From assembly GCA_004556655.1 (NCBI GenBank), contig SFGF01000110.1, forward strand, positions 1-7,769: 7,769 nucleotides of DNA, given 5' to 3'. The notes beneath the pieces were generated by a model. It was not told the DNA's origin. It saw only the letters and a program-made list of their open reading frames with translations, and did no database searches. The stretch comes from Lachnospiraceae bacterium. GTDB lineage: Bacteria > Bacillota > Clostridia > Lachnospirales > Lachnospiraceae. Shown piece by piece: positions 5,022-7,769 of the stretch. The position numbers were made by a program, and so were the translations under genes. Each line of letters begins with the position of its first letter. Position 1 is the stretch's first letter.

Positions 5022-6197
5022 ATGAAACAAGAATTAAAAGAAAACCAAGGACTACCTGCCTCCTTACTTTGGACGCTAGCAATTATTGCGGGAATCTCCG
5101 TTGCCAATTTATATTATAACCAACCTTTATTAAACCGCATCAGCCGTGATCTCCAAACATCCGAGTTCACCGCCAACCTGATAGCAATGATTACCCAAAT
5201 AGGTTATGCCATCGGATTGCTGTTCATTATTCCTTTGGGAGATTTATTTAAAAGGAAAACCATTATTCTAATCAATTTCACAGTCCTGGTCGTTTCATTA
5301 CTAACCATCGCACTGACTCCCTATATCCATCTCATTTTATTTGCCTCTCTACTGACCGGCATTTGTTCGGTGATGCCACAAATCTTTATCCCCATAGCTG
5401 CCCAATTTTCCACTCCCGAAACCAAGGGAAAAAATGTAGGTATGATTGTATCGGGATTGCTGACAGGTATCCTGGCCTCGCGCGTAGTAAGCGGAATTAT
5501 CGGTGAATATTTAGGATGGCGGTTCATTTTCTTTGTGGCAGCCGGGATGATGGTGATATGTGTCATCATCATCATGCGTGTACTACCCGACATGCCGTGT
5601 AATTTCAAAGGCAGATACAGTGATCTGATGAAATCCTTGTTTTCATTGGTTATGGAATACCCCCAGTTGCGTATTTCTTCCTTACGTGCCGGAATTGCTT
5701 TCGGCTCATTTCTTGCTCTATGGACTTCATTGGCATTTAAGATGGAACAAGCCCCTTTTTTTGCGGGAAACAACATTGTAGGGTTATTGGGATTATGCGG
5801 CATAGCAGGAGCTCTCACCGCCTCGTATATAGGAAACTATGTACAGGTTTTGGGAGTCAAACGACTGAATTACATCGGTTGTGGTTTGATATTTTCAGCG
5901 TGGTTCTCGCTTTATTCCGGTCAGAACTCCTATGTGGGAATCATCATCGGAATTTTTATCATAGATATAGGCATGCAATGCATCCAATTGAGTAATCAGA
6001 CTACGATTTTCTCTCTTAGCCCGAAGGCGGCCAACCGTATCAACACCATTTTTATGACGACCTATTTTATTGGCGGTTCCATAGGTACACTTCTTGCCGG
6101 AATATTTTGGCACTGGTTTGGATGGCAGGGAGTAGTAGGAACAGGTATCACACTGGCAACCTGTTCCTTTATGATAAATATCTTTTCAAAAAAATAA
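5022..6197 (+). CDS. Major facilitator superfamily transporter, 12-TM, DHA1/YgaY-like
   Basis: This 391-residue inner-membrane protein is a secondary transporter, probably a proton-driven exporter; its substrate cannot be read from the sequence. There are about 12 hydrophobic segments in two halves, with a basic loop between them at about 190-220. Landmarks are ANLYYNQPLL at 28-37 at the end of TM1, and the MFS motif A in the loop after TM2, GDLFKRK at 73-79. In the second half, QLSNQTTIFSLSP followed by ANRINTIFMTTYFIGG (about 337-352) is typical of AraJ/YgaY-type predicted effluxers. The length is usual and the frame intact. The start has no Shine-Dalgarno sequence and lies just before TM1; the next Met is in TM2, so this start is firm. 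It is divergent from the lipoprotein gene and meets the DUF2721-like gene tail to tail, one base apart. Confidence 0.9.
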   Translation: MKQELKENQGLPASLLWTLAIIAGISVANLYYNQPLLNRISRDLQTSEFTANLIAMITQIGYAIGLLFIIPLGDLFKRKTIILINFTVLVVSLLTIALTPYIHLILFASLLTGICSVMPQIFIPIAAQFSTPETKGKNVGMIVSGLLTGILASRVVSGIIGEYLGWRFIFFVAAGMMVICVIIIMRVLPDMPCNFKGRYSDLMKSLFSLVMEYPQLRISSLRAGIAFGSFLALWTSLAFKMEQAPFFAGNNIVGLLGLCGIAGALTASYIGNYVQVLGVKRLNYIGCGLIFSAWFSLYSGQNSYVGIIIGIFIIDIGMQCIQLSNQTTIFSLSPKAANRINTIFMTTYFIGGSIGTLLAGIFWHWFGWQGVVGTGITLATCSFMINIFSKK

Positions 6198-6198
6198 A

Positions 6199-6588
6199 TC
6201 AGGAATCCATATCGCTTAGATGCAATTCCAGCGCCTTGACCGAAATATAAATCTCGCGCACAGAAATCCCCAAAGAAATAATGAGCAGCACAAGCGCCAG
6301 TCCAAAAATATATACGGATATAAGGTAGAACTGTATATACATTAAAAACATACTGACCACACAAAGCAACAAACTTCCGATACCTGTCACCTGCATGGCA
6401 CGTGTCAGATAAAGACGCTTGCGGAGATTAGCAATCTGTGCTGCTGTCACAGCCGAATGATTCTCACGATATTGGTCCTTCAACGTACGCACTAATTGAG
6501 CGTATGAAAGAAAACGATTAGTATATGCCAACATAATCAGCGATATGGCAGAAAATAATAAAGCAGGAGTTGTTAAATCTATTTCCAT
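6199..6588 (-). CDS. DUF2721-like small membrane protein
   Basis: The 129-residue protein has an N-terminal hydrophobic helix (about 8-23), then AYTNRFLSYAQLVRTL (21-36), a charged helix with NLRKR at 54-58, and two C-terminal membrane helices (about 68-87 and 90-110). This order and the TNRF..QL.R segment resemble the DUF2721 family, whose function is unknown; the basic helix probably faces the cytoplasm. The frame is open further upstream to 6729, but an ATG at 6588 gives the family's usual start. The earlier part would overlap the divergent promoter region and gene, so I chose 6588. A TATCTTTG element lies about 30 bases upstream. The stop is one base from the transporter's stop. Confidence 0.75.
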   Translation of the reverse strand: MEIDLTTPALLFSAISLIMLAYTNRFLSYAQLVRTLKDQYRENHSAVTAAQIANLRKRLYLTRAMQVTGIGSLLLCVVSMFLMYIQFYLISVYIFGLALVLLIISLGISVREIYISVKALELHLSDMDS

Positions 6589-6618
6589 TTTTATAGGTAT
6601 TTCAAAGTTAGAATATTG

Positions 6619-6626
6619 CAAAGATA
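6619..6626 (-). promoter_or_regulatory. -7 element (TATCTTTG) of the DUF2721-like gene
   Basis: The minus-strand TATCTTTG matches the Bacteroides -7 form TAnnTTTG. Transcription would start at about 6612, giving a leader of about 24 bases to the ATG at 6588. This supports 6588 over the far upstream start at 6729. No clear -33 TTG is present. Confidence 0.55.
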
Positions 6627-6671
6627 AAGTAAATATCCCGATATTCTCCTTCCTTTTTACAATGAAAGGAA

Positions 6672-6679
6672 TATCTTTG
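6672..6679 (+). promoter_or_regulatory. -7 element (TATCTTTG) of the DUF3843-like gene
   Basis: TATCTTTG fits TAnnTTTG and lies 27 bases before the ATG at 6707, giving a leader of roughly 20 bases. No good -33 TTG is visible at the right distance. Confidence 0.55.
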
Positions 6680-6706
6680 CAATAAAAATAATTCAAATAA
6701 ACTAAT

Positions 6707-7769
6707 ATGCAAACCATAAAATTATACATAAAAGATTGGTTGGCTATCCATCCTTACATCCAACAACAGGCTACAGACAGATATTTTGTCGATCTGGCTA
6801 ACCGATTATACTCCACTTGTACGATAAGAGAGATTCCCGAATCCATAAAAAAGAAATTATGTCTTTACACCGCTGCCTATTTTGAAGATGTCATTTCAGG
6901 TTTAGGTCTATGGCAAGCATTCATCAAAAAACATCTGGAACTATATGATACGTCACTTCCTTTCTATACCATCCGGCCGGATTATATAAAAGATGAGATC
7001 AATGAAGAAGATATCCGCTTCATCATTTGGAACACTTTAGAGAAGGCTCCATATAAACATCCGTATATCAATCCGATGGACAGGAATATCGAAGAAACCT
7101 CGCATTCATTTTTCCGGATATTGGATGAAGAGTATGAAACGGCTCCCGCCAATGACACGTTACAGGATTTCTTTATGGACTTCAAAGGAAAAGAGAACGC
7201 AAACCATAAACTACGCTGGCTGTTCGGACATACTTATCTCACAGAACCATCTGTACAAGAATATATTGCACAGGTTACAGAAACCGACAAATTCATCATT
7301 CCATGTGGCCCCCTTGCCCTGTTTCTTCATGAATGGATTGACCTGCTGACCAACGGAGAAACCGAATGTTGGGAAGAGATAGAAGGACTATACCCTGCCA
7401 TTCCCGAAATATCGGATGAAATGAAGGAAAGGAACCACCATACCTATCAATTGTTCACGCAAGGCACAAACGGTGCCCGTATCGTATATCTGGAAGGATA
7501 TAAGGAACTACACCGTTTCCTTACCCAAGTATTACAATGGCCGGACGATTCCAATCACACTTTGCCCCAAATGAAGGAACATAAGGATTTCATCATGATG
7601 GTGAATTCCGAAAAAGGTATTCTACTGGCGAAAGATATATGCAAATACATCAGTGACCCTCTTAACCCGATGTATGATGCCGCAACGGCTGCCCAAGAGG
7701 CATTCAGCCTGCTTACTATCCCGACCAAATGCCCACCGGACCTGATGGAATATGTAATAAACAACCACT
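6707..7769 (+). CDS. DUF3843-like protein, 3' end cut by the window
   Basis: The frame opens at ATG 6707 and stays open for 354 codons to the edge of the window, so the C-terminus is missing. The start, MQTIKLYIKDWLAIHPY, followed by a DRYFVDLANRLY segment, resembles the DUF3843 family of uncharacterised Bacteroidales proteins as I remember it. The protein is acidic, rich in Glu, Tyr and Trp, and mostly helical in appearance. There is no signal peptide or membrane helix, so it is probably cytoplasmic. Visible segments include LYTAAYFEDVISGLGLW (about 52-68), KLRWLFGHTYL near the middle, and a late MYDAATAAQEAF stretch. No catalytic motif is recognisable. It has no Shine-Dalgarno sequence and a TATCTTTG element 27 bases upstream, and it is divergent from the DUF2721-like gene. 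Function is unknown. Confidence 0.75.
   Translation, partial: MQTIKLYIKDWLAIHPYIQQQATDRYFVDLANRLYSTCTIREIPESIKKKLCLYTAAYFEDVISGLGLWQAFIKKHLELYDTSLPFYTIRPDYIKDEINEEDIRFIIWNTLEKAPYKHPYINPMDRNIEETSHSFFRILDEEYETAPANDTLQDFFMDFKGKENANHKLRWLFGHTYLTEPSVQEYIAQVTETDKFIIPCGPLALFLHEWIDLLTNGETECWEEIEGLYPAIPEISDEMKERNHHTYQLFTQGTNGARIVYLEGYKELHRFLTQVLQWPDDSNHTLPQMKEHKDFIMMVNSEKGILLAKDICKYISDPLNPMYDAATAAQEAFSLLTIPTKCPPDLMEYVINNH

Larger units (their letters stand above)
6614..6684. repeat. 13-bp perfect inverted repeat carrying both divergent -7 elements
   Basis: TATTGCAAAGATA (6614-6626) and TATCTTTGCAATA (6672-6684) are exact reverse complements separated by 45 bases. Each arm contains the -7 element of the promoter pointing outwards, one toward the DUF2721-like gene and one toward the DUF3843-like gene. 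The repeat may simply reflect two matching promoters, or it may bind a shared regulator or a recombinase. Confidence 0.8.

Noticed and set aside
5321..5818. Minus-strand frame opposite the transporter
   Set aside because: Its content is explained by reverse reading of the membrane-helix codons; there is no initiation signal.
6589..6729. 47-residue N-terminal extension of the DUF2721-like protein
   Set aside because: It would cross its own -7 element and overlap the start of the divergent gene; the family start fits the ATG at 6588.
1..7769. CRISPR array, tRNA, rRNA or insertion sequence
   Set aside because: No regularly spaced repeats, tRNA cloverleaf, rRNA-like stretch, or transposase frame with terminal repeats was seen on either strand.

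Overview
The window joins two regions of different character. Positions 1 to about 3716 hold a compact biotin operon, bioY-bioB-bioD-bioA, that looks like it comes from a Clostridia/Lachnospiraceae-type Firmicute. It has strong Shine-Dalgarno sequences before all four genes, a consensus TTGACA/TATAAT promoter and what look like two BirA operators. Positions of about 3717 to 7769 look like Bacteroides/Phocaeicola. The start codons there have no Shine-Dalgarno sequence, the promoters carry the TAnnTTTG -7 element, one lipoprotein has an acidic stretch right after its lipobox cysteine, and two genes fit families common in Bacteroidales or widespread uncharacterised membrane families (DUF3843, DUF2721). 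The simplest readings are a biotin operon transferred into a Bacteroidales genome, or a chimeric assembly. The sequence alone does not decide between them.

Layout. 1-240 is a leader with a possible upstream gene end, a small hairpin, a strong intrinsic terminator, and then the promoter/operator region of the biotin operon. 241-3716 is bioY (biotin importer subunit), bioB (biotin synthase), bioD (dethiobiotin synthetase) and bioA (DAPA aminotransferase), all on + and tightly packed; bioD and bioA overlap by ATGA. 3717-3931 is the junction: a short lysine/arginine-rich open frame, a short hydrophobic frame, and then a good Bacteroides-type promoter. 3932-4294 is a small exported protein of unknown function. 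4429-4968 (-) is a thioredoxin-like lipoprotein, divergent from a 12-TM major facilitator transporter at 5022-6197. 6199-6588 (-) is a DUF2721-like membrane protein, divergent from a DUF3843-like protein at 6707 that runs off the end of the window.

How the genes work together. BioA, BioD and BioB carry out the last three steps of biotin synthesis (KAPA to DAPA to dethiobiotin to biotin), and BioY takes up ready-made biotin. There is no bioF, bioW, bioC, bioH or bioG here, so KAPA must come from genes elsewhere or from outside the cell. The apparent BirA operators imply the whole unit is shut off when biotin is plentiful. The BioB has serine where the E. coli enzyme has the [2Fe-2S] ligand Cys97, plus extra cysteines near the active site, which points to the anaerobe-type (type II) enzyme. 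The Bacteroidales genes downstream show no functional link to biotin.
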